A DNA stretch of 64,000 nt from Annona cherimola (Eukaryota > Streptophyta > Magnoliopsida > Magnoliales > Annonaceae). The number at the start of each line of letters is the position of its first letter. The first letter of the stretch is position 1. Below are positions 21,924 to 33,900 of this stretch, one piece after another. The position numbers were made by a program, and so were the translations under genes. The notes beneath the pieces are model-generated. The model did not search any database. It was not told where the DNA came from and worked only from the letters and a program-made list of their open reading frames with translations. Location of the stretch: contig CM059972.1 of assembly GCA_030490835.1 (NCBI GenBank), positions 8,462,264-8,526,263 of the forward strand, read 5' to 3'.

Positions 21924-22204
21924 GGGTGTGTTTGGTAATGAATAAAACTTTTGATGAAAAGTTTTTTAGAGTATAAGTTGTCAAATGATGTGATATGATA
22001 GAGGCAATGATGAATAGTAAAAATGATAAAGTTAAAATAGATAGGTTAGTTGTGTAGATAGTTGTGTAGAAATGATTGAAAAGTAGGGTAGTTGTATAGG
22101 AAAATGTGAAAAAGTAATTAAAAAATATGATAATTGTGGAGAGTGAAAAGTTTTAGATCGAAAAGTTTTAACTTTACATTTTCTCTCAATTGTCAAACAC
22201 ACCC
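21924..22204 (+). mobile_element. Tourist-like MITE, reference copy, TTA target sites
   Basis: 281 bp with ends GGGTGTGTTTGGTAATG and TTGTCAAACACACCC. It is flanked on both sides by TTA (21921-21923 and 22205-22207), the 3-bp target duplication expected for PIF/Harbinger transposition. It has no coding capacity. I use it as the reference for the family found throughout the window. Confidence 0.9.
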
Positions 22205-23528
22205 TTAGAGTAAAATTTATAGTATAAGAGGAATTTGGAAAACATTATAAATATAAAAAGAATTAAGGGTAAATATTGTAGGTAGAAGAGAATTTTCAAA
22301 TATTACCCATTAATATACACTTGGACATTTATGTTGATAAGGTTATTAAAAGAATTATAATGGAAGATATGATACAATATTGCACGAGCTGCAAACTGGA
22401 GATGAGACATTGAAAACTATACCTCAGTAGAATTAATGGCCTATTTGGAAGTATCCATGGACCCAAATGGGATGAAAAATGGTTTGAGAATATAATAATA
22501 TGTATTAAAAATAAGACAAATTACATTAAAAATGTAAAAAGCGACATCACATTTAAGATCCCTCGGAAAATATGTTATATATTTTGAATGTTGATCATTT
22601 ACAGCTGATCGTTGATAGGCCTTGTTTTTAGCCACCTGTCTATTTGATCATGCAAGAGCACCAACAGCCGTTGGATACAATTTTCAAAATGACACCTCTT
22701 ATTTTTTCCATCTCCTCTCTTTTCACTCTCCCTTTCTCGCACCTCCCTCCCGTTGCCCTCCTCATGAACGACTCTTCTCATGTCTCCCTCCTCCCATCTC
22801 CCTCTTCATTGTGCTATTTGTCTCCGATGATAGCTTCCGTCATCTGCAATCCTGTCCTTCTACCTCTCTTATTTCCAACCTTTGCTCATATTGATCAACT
22901 GTCATTGCAACATAAACTATTTTCAAGCTGCAATGATAAAGATTGTAGTTGAAGATAATTCCTTCGATGACATTACAACCTCTCTGTAAGGCTTGATACC
23001 TGGCAAAGCAATTCGTGAGAAGAATCCAAAACTCCTGTTCGGCACCTCAACTGTCAAGTGTAGTTGTTGGTTCTTATCCAATGTTTGAAGGCGACACTTT
23101 ATCTGTTTTAGACTCTATTTTCAATACTATCTATTTTGGCCTTTGTTTTCAATACAAGTGTAGAAGCTATAGCATCAGTCAATCACAAACTAGGTGGGCT
23201 CTGTACTGTGGGATGTCTATAATTATCTTTTCAATGCCACATGGGGAATGTTGTGTTCATGTTCCAGACCAGCTTATCAGCAGAGAAGTTGTAGTCCAGT
23301 CACACATTCTAGGCTCTTGATTATATAAACTCAATTATATTCAAAGCTAATAAGGATTTGTAGATTGTGAATCAACCAGACTCCACATACAGAGTATATG
23401 CCAAAGTTCTCACCTTCAAAGACGTACTCGGTCAAAGTCTTTTAAAGGTTTCCTCTTTATCTATATTCTCAGAATGTTAGCAAAGAAAATGAATTCCCAT
23501 CATATGCTCCCGACAGCATGGAAGCCTC

Positions 23529-23839
23529 CATGCTCCTGGGTGCATACACCCTTTTTTTTTGAAATTTTTTTATAACACCGTTAATTTAAGTGTATTTAAT
23601 AAGTGTATAAATTTTTACACTCTTTTTAATATTTTAGATATTTATTTTTTATTTTTGAAAATCAGTGGCATTTTAGTAATTTTGAATTACCTAAAATGTC
23701 ATTGTTTTTCAAAATCAAAAATAAATATCTAAAATACTCTAAAAATGATAAAAATTTATACACATGTTAAATACACCTAGATTAACACTCTTGTGAAGAA
23801 ATTTAAAAAAAAAATGGGTGTATGCGCCCGGGAGCATAC
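23529..23839. mobile_element. Foldback MITE
   Basis: Almost a complete palindrome. The left arm reads ATGCTCCTGGGTGCATACACC and continues through AAGTGTATTTAATAAGTGTA; the right arm is its complement, ending GGGTGTATGCGCCCGGGAGCAT. Arms are about 145 bp. It could form a long hairpin if transcribed. Confidence 0.8.
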
Positions 23840-24000
23840 GATTGGAATCCAAAGAAAACAACAATTTCTATTCAAGTGCAAAACATTCGACCTCTGGCCA
23901 ACTAAATTAAATAAGAGAATATAACTCCTACTGAGTTTTGAACCCAAGAATACACCTAAAGAGACAAAGCTCCTAGCCAACTGCGCTAGTCATCCATGCC
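23840..24000 (-). mobile_element. tRNA-derived SINE (probable)
   Basis: On the minus strand a tRNA-like head has box A TAGCGCAGTTGGCTAGG (23972-23988) and box B CTTGGGTTCAAAACTC (around 23934-23945), at roughly tRNA spacing. It is followed by a non-tRNA body toward 23840. The tail and target duplication are not clear because the foldback element adjoins it. A tRNA gene is excluded because the acceptor stem does not pair. Confidence 0.5.
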
Positions 24001-24534
24001 CCCTATTTAAAAAGATTTTTTTTTGAAAGATCTGAGTGATTTATAATATTCGTCCATCTGTACCTGATTATAATTCCAAAACTCAAACGTATTAAAAACT
24101 GTTTTGTATCAATAAATATATATGCACTCTTGTAATTAAAATTTTAAAAATATAAATCTCTAATCAAAATAATTTTTTGACATTATAAATAAATTCCTTT
24201 TAATAAATATACTAAACGGTTGATCGTTTAAGAAAGTTTTAAATGTTGCATTAGATCAAAACCCCATTAACTTTTAAATCGAATAGGCTGCACTTTCAAA
24301 AAAATATTGAATAGGTTGATCGACTGAATTCAATCTAGTTGTTTTTCGTGGCATTCAACTCAATATTTTCACAAAGTATGAACATTTATCTGGCCATTGA
24401 AAAATATTGGTCCAGTACAATTTATCACGGTAGTACGTTTATTTTAAAATGTTGCGTGTTTAAATTAGCGTTCCCGTGTAGAAACGATTTCTTATAACAC
24501 CCCCTGCTTTTAATATGTTGACAATAGATGCAAA

Positions 24535-24890
24535 ATTCAATCTATTTATTATATTTAATATTATTTGTTTAGCTAAAAAACTAAATTTCATCTAAATTAA
24601 ATCTGTTAACGTGACCTAAAAAAATGTTTTGATTCATTATTTATGTATATATTATAATGTAATATTTTATAAAATTATTTATCCACATAGTAATAATTTT
24701 TAGATAGTTTAGGTATTAAAAAATAATTTAAAATTGATATTTAAAATTAAATAATTTTATGACATTGATTTTACTCATTTGGAGATAAAAATCATGCAAA
24801 ACGATACTAGACAAATGAAAAATCTTTCATAATAATATAAATAATGCTAAAATATTAATATAATATATGGGGTGAATTTTTCATCAAATA
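24535..24890 (-). repeat. Dispersed AT-rich repeat, inverted copy
   Basis: Reverse complement aligns with 25255-25700 (shared blocks such as GATTTAGATGAAA, ATACAATAAATA and TTTATAAAATATTAC). The two copies form a spaced inverted repeat. A third copy is at 53885-54620. Confidence 0.6.
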
Positions 24891-24915
24891 TATTAAAATG
24901 AATGAAATTATATAG

Positions 24916-25044
24916 AAAAGAGGCTTGATAGAAGCATAGCCATTAAACAAGATTGGGTAAAATGGGTTTGAATGAAGCATAGACGTTAAACTAGATAGGG
25001 TAAAAGAGGTTTGATTGAAGCAGAACCGTTAAACTAGATAGGGT
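24916..25044 (+). repeat. Three-copy 43-bp tandem repeat
   Basis: Copies start at 24916, 24959 and 25002, each with AAAAGAGGTTTGA, GAAGCA and GTTAAACTAGATAGGGT-like parts. Confidence 0.8.
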
Positions 25045-25254
25045 ATGGATAATGTAATGAACAAGACATTTGTAGAAAAATAACTGACCCAGGGAATCCA
25101 CGTGCTCCACAAGCATGACCTCATCCCAAAGCGCTTTACGTAGGCCAGCTGAAATAACATATATCGTCAGTATGTATGCGAAAGAAAAATAGATTTTTTT
25201 AAACGGGTATGCTTCCATGAATCCCCTTTCCACGTAACTCATCCATTTTCAACA

Positions 25255-25700
25255 TCTAGATCATTCATAAAAAAAATTCACTCTATATATTGTGTTAACA
25301 TTACTTATATTATTATAAAAATTCTAAATTCACACTATATATTCTGTTAGCATTACTTATATTATTATAAAAAAAATTTCATTTATCTAATATGTTGTAT
25401 ACGGAAATCATTTACAAATATGTAAGATCGACGTAACAAAATAATTTAATGTTAAATATTAATTTTTAAATAATATTTTAAACATCTAAACCATTTTAAA
25501 TATCATTAAAACATAAATAAATAATTTTATAAAATATTACTATATTCTAATAAAGGAACTTATTGGATTTAGATGAAACTTGGTCTATAATTAAACAGAT
25601 TATTTTAAATACAATAAATAAATTGGATTTTTATCAAACATAAAAATCTTAAAATTTAAAGAAGTTATATAGAACTACTTACATATATTCCATATAACCC
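25255..25700 (+). repeat. Dispersed AT-rich repeat, direct copy
   Basis: Same family as 24535-24890 and 53885-54620. At about 25550 it has the uninterrupted sequence (ACTATATTCTAATA) in which the 54121 MITE sits in the third copy. Confidence 0.6.
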
Positions 25701-25966
25701 GATAACATAAAAGTAGACCTCTTTTTCAAAAAAATTAGCAAATAACCTCTAAAAAATAAAAAGAAAAGACAATAAGTGTTTATATCCTTTCTGAAAAAAT
25801 CAATAACGACAAAAATTCACCCAACTTCATGTCAGAACAAACGCACCCCAATCATTTCCGCGTCCTGCATGCAGAATGAAAATCACATGCGACTATGCAA
25901 ACGAGCAAATTACTCATCATCTGCCGTTTAGACTTCTCAGGGGACGACTCTCCGCGAACCATGCTC

Positions 25967-26120
25967 ATGAGAACAAACCGCCGCTGCGTCATCTCATTCG
26001 TCACCGCGAGTCGCTGCATGCCTCTCTGCCTCAACCAGGTGGGCGGTCTGCGGGCCTCATATGTTATCTCACGAGATAATGAGAATAAACCGCCGCTGCG
26101 TCACCTCCTTCGTCATCGCA
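25967..26120 (+). repeat. Local GC-rich duplication
   Basis: Two copies about 110 bp apart of a segment with AAACCGCCGCTGCGTCA and CGTCA(C/T)CGC. No gene is recognised in this GC patch. Confidence 0.6.
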
Positions 26121-26810
26121 AGCCGTCAGCTCACGGGCGCCCCAAAGGCGTGGACTGTTTCGACATTCTCTGCTGTGCCACCTCACGAGACGGATTAGGA
26201 CCGTACAAGGACGGTCCCTAGCCGATAGTTCTTTTTCTCTTTTTTTTTAAATATTATTTGAGTCTTAGGTGTTGTTTGTTAACGCCATGCATGGGAAACC
26301 GTGATTTTCCATGAAAATTGTATCAGCACACACTTTTTCAAAGCATAATTTTGTCATCTAAATTTTCTATTTTTCACTTTTATCTCTATTTTCAACTAAT
26401 TTTTCTTTTAATAATCTTATTTATTCTAACTCTACTTTTGTCATTTTCTATTAAACACAAAATTTAAAATATTCCATATTTCATTTCACACCAATTTCTC
26501 ACAATCCTACGCCTTTTCCCCCACCAAAAGTCACCCTTCCCGACAAGTTCTTTAACACTGTTTCGATGCCAATACACGCAAGCCTGTGTGACAGAGCAAC
26601 CTCTAAAGACCGTCCTCTTGGGACAGTAATCGCACTGCTCTGATTTGCATGTTGGGGCCCATACGTTGTCTCACATCATTTTGACAGTCCCATCCGCTGC
26701 CGTTGAACAATACATAATTGATGAACTTGCATATTGCCCCCAAAATGTTCGACTTTTTGCATCCTCACCCCCACAAGCATTCTTACGTACACGCTAAAAG
26801 AAAAAATTTA

Positions 26811-27101
26811 GGGTATGTTTGTTTGGGGTCAAAACTTGTCAATTAAAACTTTTCAACCCAAAACTTTTCACTTTTCATAACTGCTCTATTTTTTAATTAT
26901 TTTTTCACATTTTTCTATACAAACTACCCTACTTTTCAATCATTTCTACACAACTCCCCATACAACTAACCTATCTATTTTAACTTTATTCTCTTCACTC
27001 TTCATCATTACCCCTATTATATCACATCATTTTCTATCAATTTGACAACTTCTATCTCTACAACTTTTCATCAAAAGTTTTACCTCCAACCAAACACACC
27101 C
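26811..27101 (-). mobile_element. Tourist-like MITE
   Basis: Opposite orientation to the reference copy. Ends GGGTATGTTTGTTTGG and CCAACCAAACACACCC, flanked by TTA and TCA (one mismatch). Internal blocks are well preserved. Confidence 0.88.
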
Positions 27102-27409
27102 TCAATTTGAATAGATACTATCACTCTAGCTGGGGCTCACATACAGTTATGTCAAATCGCTTATGCAAGTATCGACTGGACTGCCATTTTTTTAAAAGTG
27201 GACGTCAATTTTTATATCAACGGATAATTTGCCAAAGGGCTCGTGGTCAACCGAACGCAATAAGCAGGAATGAAGAATCTAACACTCCTAAAATCTAAGA
27301 GAAATGACCAAAGCACCCACAACAAGATGACTGAATTTTACAGTGACCCTGTAACTCGTCGCCTTTCGCAAAGTTGGCCCTTGCCCGTCAATTTGCAGAC
27401 AATTTTACA

Positions 27410-27580
27410 GCGTGTTTGACGGAGAAAAAAAAATTTCCCCTACCTTCTTACACAATTTTCCATACTAATATACTTTACCATCATAACTTCACATTTTTTC
27501 ATATAATTATCCTATTTATTTTAATTTTATTCTCCTCACTTGTTACTTCTACTATATCACATGGTTACCTTATCTTCCCA
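27410..27580 (-). mobile_element. Degenerate MITE fragment
   Basis: A start GCGTGTTTGACGG and family blocks (CACATTTTTTCATATAATTATCC) remain, but the right end is missing. Confidence 0.45.
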
Positions 27581-27959
27581 CCCCCAAAAAAAAAAACACA
27601 ATACCAATAAAATGATTTATGAAATAAACCCTTTACGAAGGAAAGGCATGAGGCACGAAACTACAATTCAAGAAGTCACCCCCCAAAATCATGTTTGGAA
27701 GAATACGAGTGCAGGTTTTGAATTGAGAATTGCATTCACTTTACTGCTCTTCTGGCAAACGCGAAGTCGGCGGAATATCGGGGTGCATGTCCACACTAAC
27801 TAGCTGTGCTTAATTTTCAGAGGATCCGCGGAATTGAAGCTGCAAACATATATTTTCATTCAGATGCTGCTCACCGATCTTTAGAAGAAAGGTTTTCTAC
27901 GCTTTTAGATCTCACAATTATCTCTTGTGTGCATCGATTTAAAAGATGCCACTTGGTTT

Positions 27960-30900
27960 TCAGCCCATTCGTTCAGCTGCGGTAAGCTCTTGAACATGAC
28001 ATGAGTGGTGCCTTTGAGAAAGCATGATCAAGGAAGATTGCTGGAGCAAAATAAACAGTAACATGTTAGCCGATGAAATCAATTTAATGAGCTACTAATT
28101 TTCTGCACAGCTTGATGATAAAATATCATGATCGTTACATTTTCAACTGAATTTTTATGTTTCAACCAGTATCAGCAACAATACTGTCTCTGCATCATTA
28201 CTTGAACTGGCATGTATAGAAATCGCGACAACTAAGAAGGTTGGGGAGACCAATGAATTTTAGTGACTGTAATTTTCTGTTGTTTGTTATAATTCAATAT
28301 ATGCCATCGTGATACTCTGACAAGATACCAACTCTTTCTCACAACTGTATTTGACATCATGGTTTAGGGATGCATAATACATCTCATAATTTCCATGAAT
28401 TTCAAGGCAATATTTGATTGTCAATATGCAGTCCCATGACCACGATTTTTTTCCCGTGGCATGACTACAATTTGTTCTCACCATTTCCCAACAGGTGTCC
28501 TTCATAGGGGATGAAAATAAAGTCTCATATCATGGAAGCATATTATGAATGTCAGTGTTTGGTGATATTTTCATCCCTAAGTGTCTTGACATGTGCTTTA
28601 ATATTCTCCAAAGCTGAAAAACATTCACAACATTAGTGGCGGCTAACAGTATATGCTTTTGCAAGTCACACCTCACAAGATGAGAACTAACCCAATCATT
28701 CAAATGACATTAAGCCTGTCAACAGAAAGCAATAACAAAATTATTAAAAACAAGGATGAGAATTTGCAGCATTCCGGCTACAGATCTCACCCACCTCAGA
28801 CCCAGAAAAGTGAGGACCAGAGAAATCCCAGTCAGACCGCATTTTCTTCAAGTGGTGACTGGAGATTGACATCCTTATATTAATGAAAGAAAAATACTGG
28901 TCTCAAATATCATAAAAACCATGATCCATGATTCCAGATTGTTTATGGAGGAGCATGCACATATCGTGATGATTCCACCACGTTTATGGTGGTAAAGGGC
29001 CATCTCATGTGCCCCAAAATATTTAGCTTGCTGGCATCTCATGAACTTAAACACTTAAGCCAGTAAGTCAGACAATCTGCCACAAGACAAGAAGAATGTG
29101 GAACCTTCACAGCAGGACAACTTATTTTGATACTAGCTGACTATAGGTCAGAGCATTCACCTTAGAATGCAATGACTAATAATGCACCAAAGCAACAACA
29201 ACCCATATCTGATGTTTAACCACATCTGGAAATTCAGATGTACATGATACTTTATCAAACTTTAAACATACTGAGGGTGAGTCATGATTCACTTCAAAAT
29301 CTGCATGGTGCCCAAGGGCAAGACCACAAGAGGTGCTACCCCCACGATCTGTGACAGCAGTACCATATGACTGCCCTGACATGCAAACTATTATTTGCCA
29401 GTAAGCATATCACAAAGCAAATCTATAGTGGCAAAGGATGGCAAAACTATGTATTAGACAGTTGAAAGAAAAACCCCATGGGAGACTATATAAAAGCTTG
29501 CTTTTGCAATTTCCCTCAATAAATTTAATCGTTGAAGGAGAAACAAACCTTGGTTCCGGCAATGATTGTACCATTTAGTGGGTGAGCAGTGCATGCAGTA
29601 ACGCCTTCAGATAATGGAATGAATTTATTATGCTTCCTTTGATTCTTTCCCTCCAGGACTTCCTCACTGGACAAACAAAAAGAAAAATCAACCTGAAATT
29701 GTCTTATTTGAAAAATTCAACATTAAAAGTATTTAGATTAAAAAAAAAGTATGAGAAAAACACAGAGGGAAAGACATGGAACAAAAATCTAGAGGCAAGT
29801 AAACTTCTCAAATGTCTAAAGCAACCTCAAAGAGACAATGCAGAGTGGGGTGGGAACTACTAGCTTACTAATTAGACTCCCCATTTGGGAATAGGGAAAA
29901 GAAGGGAGGAAAGAACTAACATGGAAATAAGGAAAAGAGATGGAGTGATTTGATGTGATAAAGGGAAATGCTTAGAAATAAAGACAAAAATAAATAAGCT
30001 TTTTATATGAAAAAGATGAAAACTCATTATTGAAAATTTAGTTGGGGATAGGGAGTCTACATTTTTCCAGTTTTTTCCTCCTTTCTCTTCGAGAAAATTT
30101 ACCTCTTTCTTCCAAAGGTTTTCTTTAGTTTTGTATTTATTTATCGTCAATAAATACATATTGATTAATATCACTTTCAGTCTGTCTTTTTTTTTTTTAG
30201 AGTAACTTTTGGTCTAGATTTAACGGAAAATTTTTTAGAAAATGTGGTTGCATGGAGTCACTCCAAGGAACCAATTGCATGTATTCACTCTTCTTTTAAT
30301 ATTATATTTATGATATATCTATTGCGATATCAATATGTATCCCTCTTCAAGGCAACCAATATTTGACGAAAAATGAATATCTTGAATACAGCGAGGACAT
30401 AATATTATCCACAAATGTGTAAATAGACTTTTGTTGCATCATTCAGTGCATGGTGCCCTAATCTTCATGATAGAAGGTTTTGAGCAATAGTTTGCAGATT
30501 TCGTAGCATTATAACTTCAGCTAAATGGTGTGAGATTGCTTACTCAAAATCTACATGACACATGGAAGTTGAGTCTGGATAGAAATCTAGCAAATGAATT
30601 CCATCTTCAAAGGAAGACCCAACTGCGTATATCTGCAAAAGGAAGGCATTCAAGTTGAAAAGGAATTTTTATTCATAGTTTTGAATACTGGTATCAAATG
30701 CCATAACAGTTGCCTACAAACCACACAACAAATGCATATTACTAAAAACTATGAAAAACATTTCAAAAGAAGAGAAAAATGAAATAGAGAAGAATGTGTC
30801 ATATAACGAAATAAAGTTACCACCAATATAATTCCATAGAGGCTCAACACATAATGTGTCATATTTTTACAAGAAGAGAATTCTTAAAAGTGGCTATCAT

Positions 30901-33900
30901 ACTATGAAATAAAGTTATCTCCAGTATGTTGCTAATTTAGTACAGGAATGCTGCATCCTACAGGTTTACTAGCTATCATGCTGCATTCTGCAGGTTTCTT
31001 AGCTACCTGATAGTGTTCACGACCAACATCTAGAATTATATTTGCTTCGAATCTGAATGAAACCTCGAATTTCATCACTAACTCCTAGTTTATGAAAATT
31101 TGAAGAATTATCACTTGAACAAAAGTCATGAAACTAATTCAGATCTAACCAAATCCAATGTGTTTGGAGTAACATCCTCAAAAGATAGCCATTGTTATTT
31201 GTTTTCACACAAAAATACCAATACATTTCCAGATAAATACTACAACATCCAATATTGAAGAACAATGAGCAGAGTTAAAGAATGAAATATGATATTGGCA
31301 TAAAAAGTTTTTTTTATTGGTATTGTATAACATGACATTTGATATTACAAATTAAGTCTATTCACACAGGAGATAACACACTCCCATCTATCTTAAGAGG
31401 ACAACATGCTCCCACCTATAAATCGGGCCAAAATCCCCATTGATGAGGTTTGAACCTACCACAGCTGCCCTTTCAAGTCCTTAATGGAAGGCCTTGTGAC
31501 CAACCGAGCGGTGCTCGGTTAGCAATATTGGCATAAAAAGTTAGAAGTATAAAAATAAAAAAGGATGAGTTGAAAGCTCATATCCTACCGAACAAGTTGG
31601 CAACCATGCTGGTTTTCGTAAATAACAACAATGGATCGGCACCCTTTTGTCATGCCTAGCACCCAATGTCAATAAAAAAACAGAAAGGGTCAGCAGTGAC
31701 AAAATAAAATAGTTACCATAAATGTAAAAATGACATAAAATAATTCAAGTGATCTATTTCACTTACAACCATGGAGGAGGAGGGCAGTGCATGTGTGTCA
31801 CTTGGAAGTTATGAACATTCAAAACACCAGACCTACACATATACACAAAAAAAAAAAAAAAAGATATAGATAAGGAGATGAATCCAAGATCAAGAAAAAG
31901 GGGCCTATTGAACAGAGCACACTATGATTTATTTACATTTGGGAGAGTGGATTTGAAAGGTGGGTTGTCAAACAAGCTTCCATATGGAACCATTAGATAA
32001 TTAGAATGAGGCATGACTCCATGTGGCCAGCCACATGGGAGTTCCGACTTAGTCAACCAATTTACATTTTTCCTATTTTTTTTCATGAAACTATTATTCC
32101 AAGTGTATAAGGAGTTTTTCCATTTTTGAAGATGTGAATATATTTTTTTAATTTCAAACATCAAGGGTATTTTAGTCCATTTCAACCAAAAATAAAAATA
32201 TTTAAATGGTCGCATGTAGGAATCATTCCTCCATTAGAATATGGCCCCCTACTAAAGTGGCCAACATGACACCTATATCAATCATAAAAGCAAATAATAT
32301 GGTTGGTTTTGATTTGATCAGCCATTAGGATAGGATAAGCTCTAATAGCAAGGTAACATAGAAAATTTTAGTGTAACCAATTACACTAATATATCTCCCT
32401 CGTCCCAAAGCAATAAAGACAAAAAGAACATAGGCACATCCAGCACTTCAAAAGAAGAAGGGTATGATCTGGCTAGTCAAGTGAAGAGTGCCAACGGCAT
32501 CAAAAGCTTGTAGGAAGCGTTCATTAAAGTGCTAAAAGGTGGTGCATATGATTAGCCTTCATCAAAATTAACATAGCAACAACACAACGACAAAGTTCAT
32601 CACCTTCTTCATGTGAAGTCATATATATAAAGCGATGATATACTTGGTATGTTAACTAAGAATTCAGAAAGATATTTGTCAATTACACAATACCAATTCA
32701 AGGAAAAGAAAAGGGATCACTGATGAGGCAGCAGTTACTGTAAACATGTCTTTTTAAAAAAAGTAGAAAGAAACTCAGCATGCCACTTGTCCACTGCATT
32801 TTCATGTAGTGTCTGAGGTAAGCATGTTGCTTTCGAAAGTCCACAAATGCACATTAAGGGCACATTTGTTTAACACAAACTTTGCAAATCAAAACTTTTC
32901 CATATAAAACTTTTTGCTCTCTACAATGATTCTATTTTCAAATCATTTTTCACATCTTCCTCAACTATTATCCTACTTTTCAATTATTTCCACGCAACTA
33001 TCAATATAACTAACCTATCTATTTTAACTTTATTCTCTTTACTACTCATCATTACTCCTATTATATAACATCATTTTCTCCCAATTCAAAAACTTTTACA
33101 TCAAAATCTGTTCATTCAAAAGTTTTATCACTTCTCAAACACACCCTAAATGTGTATTCATCATCGCTGAAATAGGATAATGAGTGAAAAAGATAGAAGC
33201 AGAAGATTTCGAGCAGCTCACATCAATGATGCTAACTCTGATTGCATGGTTAAACTTACCAACCATCATCAAGATGAAATCCCAGTTGGTATGGACAAGA
33301 TGGATCAAAGTCAATTGAATGTATTTCTCTGGAGCAAATGTCAGATTGTGCCTGCCAGATCAACAAGCCATTTGACAATCAAGATCTAGTAAAACTTAAA
33401 ATGGATTTTTTATTCAAAAGGTTAATTCAATCTCATCAAGTAGAAAGTAGACACCTCACGAAATGCGAGACTTCACCAGAAAAGACAGTAACAAAAGCAA
33501 GATTTAGTCTTTCCAGATACTAGGTTGACTAGTCTTGACAACTGAAATTGGTCCCATGGGGAAATATTCTACAGAATCAGAAGCCAGCAGACTGCATAAC
33601 TTCTCCTTTTTGTTTAAAATTTCTAACCACCAAAAAAAGATCTTGAGAGCATTATCGGGAAAAAGAAGATGCATGTAAAAAGTAAAGCTGACAAAGCTTT
33701 GCAGAGTCTCCAGGTCCAGTGACCTAATAAATGGAGTGTCATTCTAATCCTTAATATAAGGCTCAAAGGCTTCAACCAAACCATCCGTGCTTGAACATAA
33801 TTCTAAATATATCACTACTTGCTCTTTGATGACAATGACATCTAAGAAGATGAAGCAAAAAATGAGACGCAAGAATAAATAAAATGCAAAAGACCTATAA

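Larger units (their letters stand above)
21645..27959. other. Spacer between the Harbinger block and the WD40 gene
   Basis: AT-rich sequence with the MITEs, foldback element, SINE and dispersed repeats listed separately. A GC-rich patch at 25850-26225 has no recognisable coding. The last few hundred bases are probably the 3' UTR of the WD40 gene. Frames at 22622-22952 and 23015-23320 show no family. Confidence 0.5.

Noticed and set aside
23972..23988. A real tRNA gene on the minus strand
   Set aside because: Box A and box B are present but no acceptor stem or anticodon stem pairs. It is better explained as a tRNA-derived SINE head.
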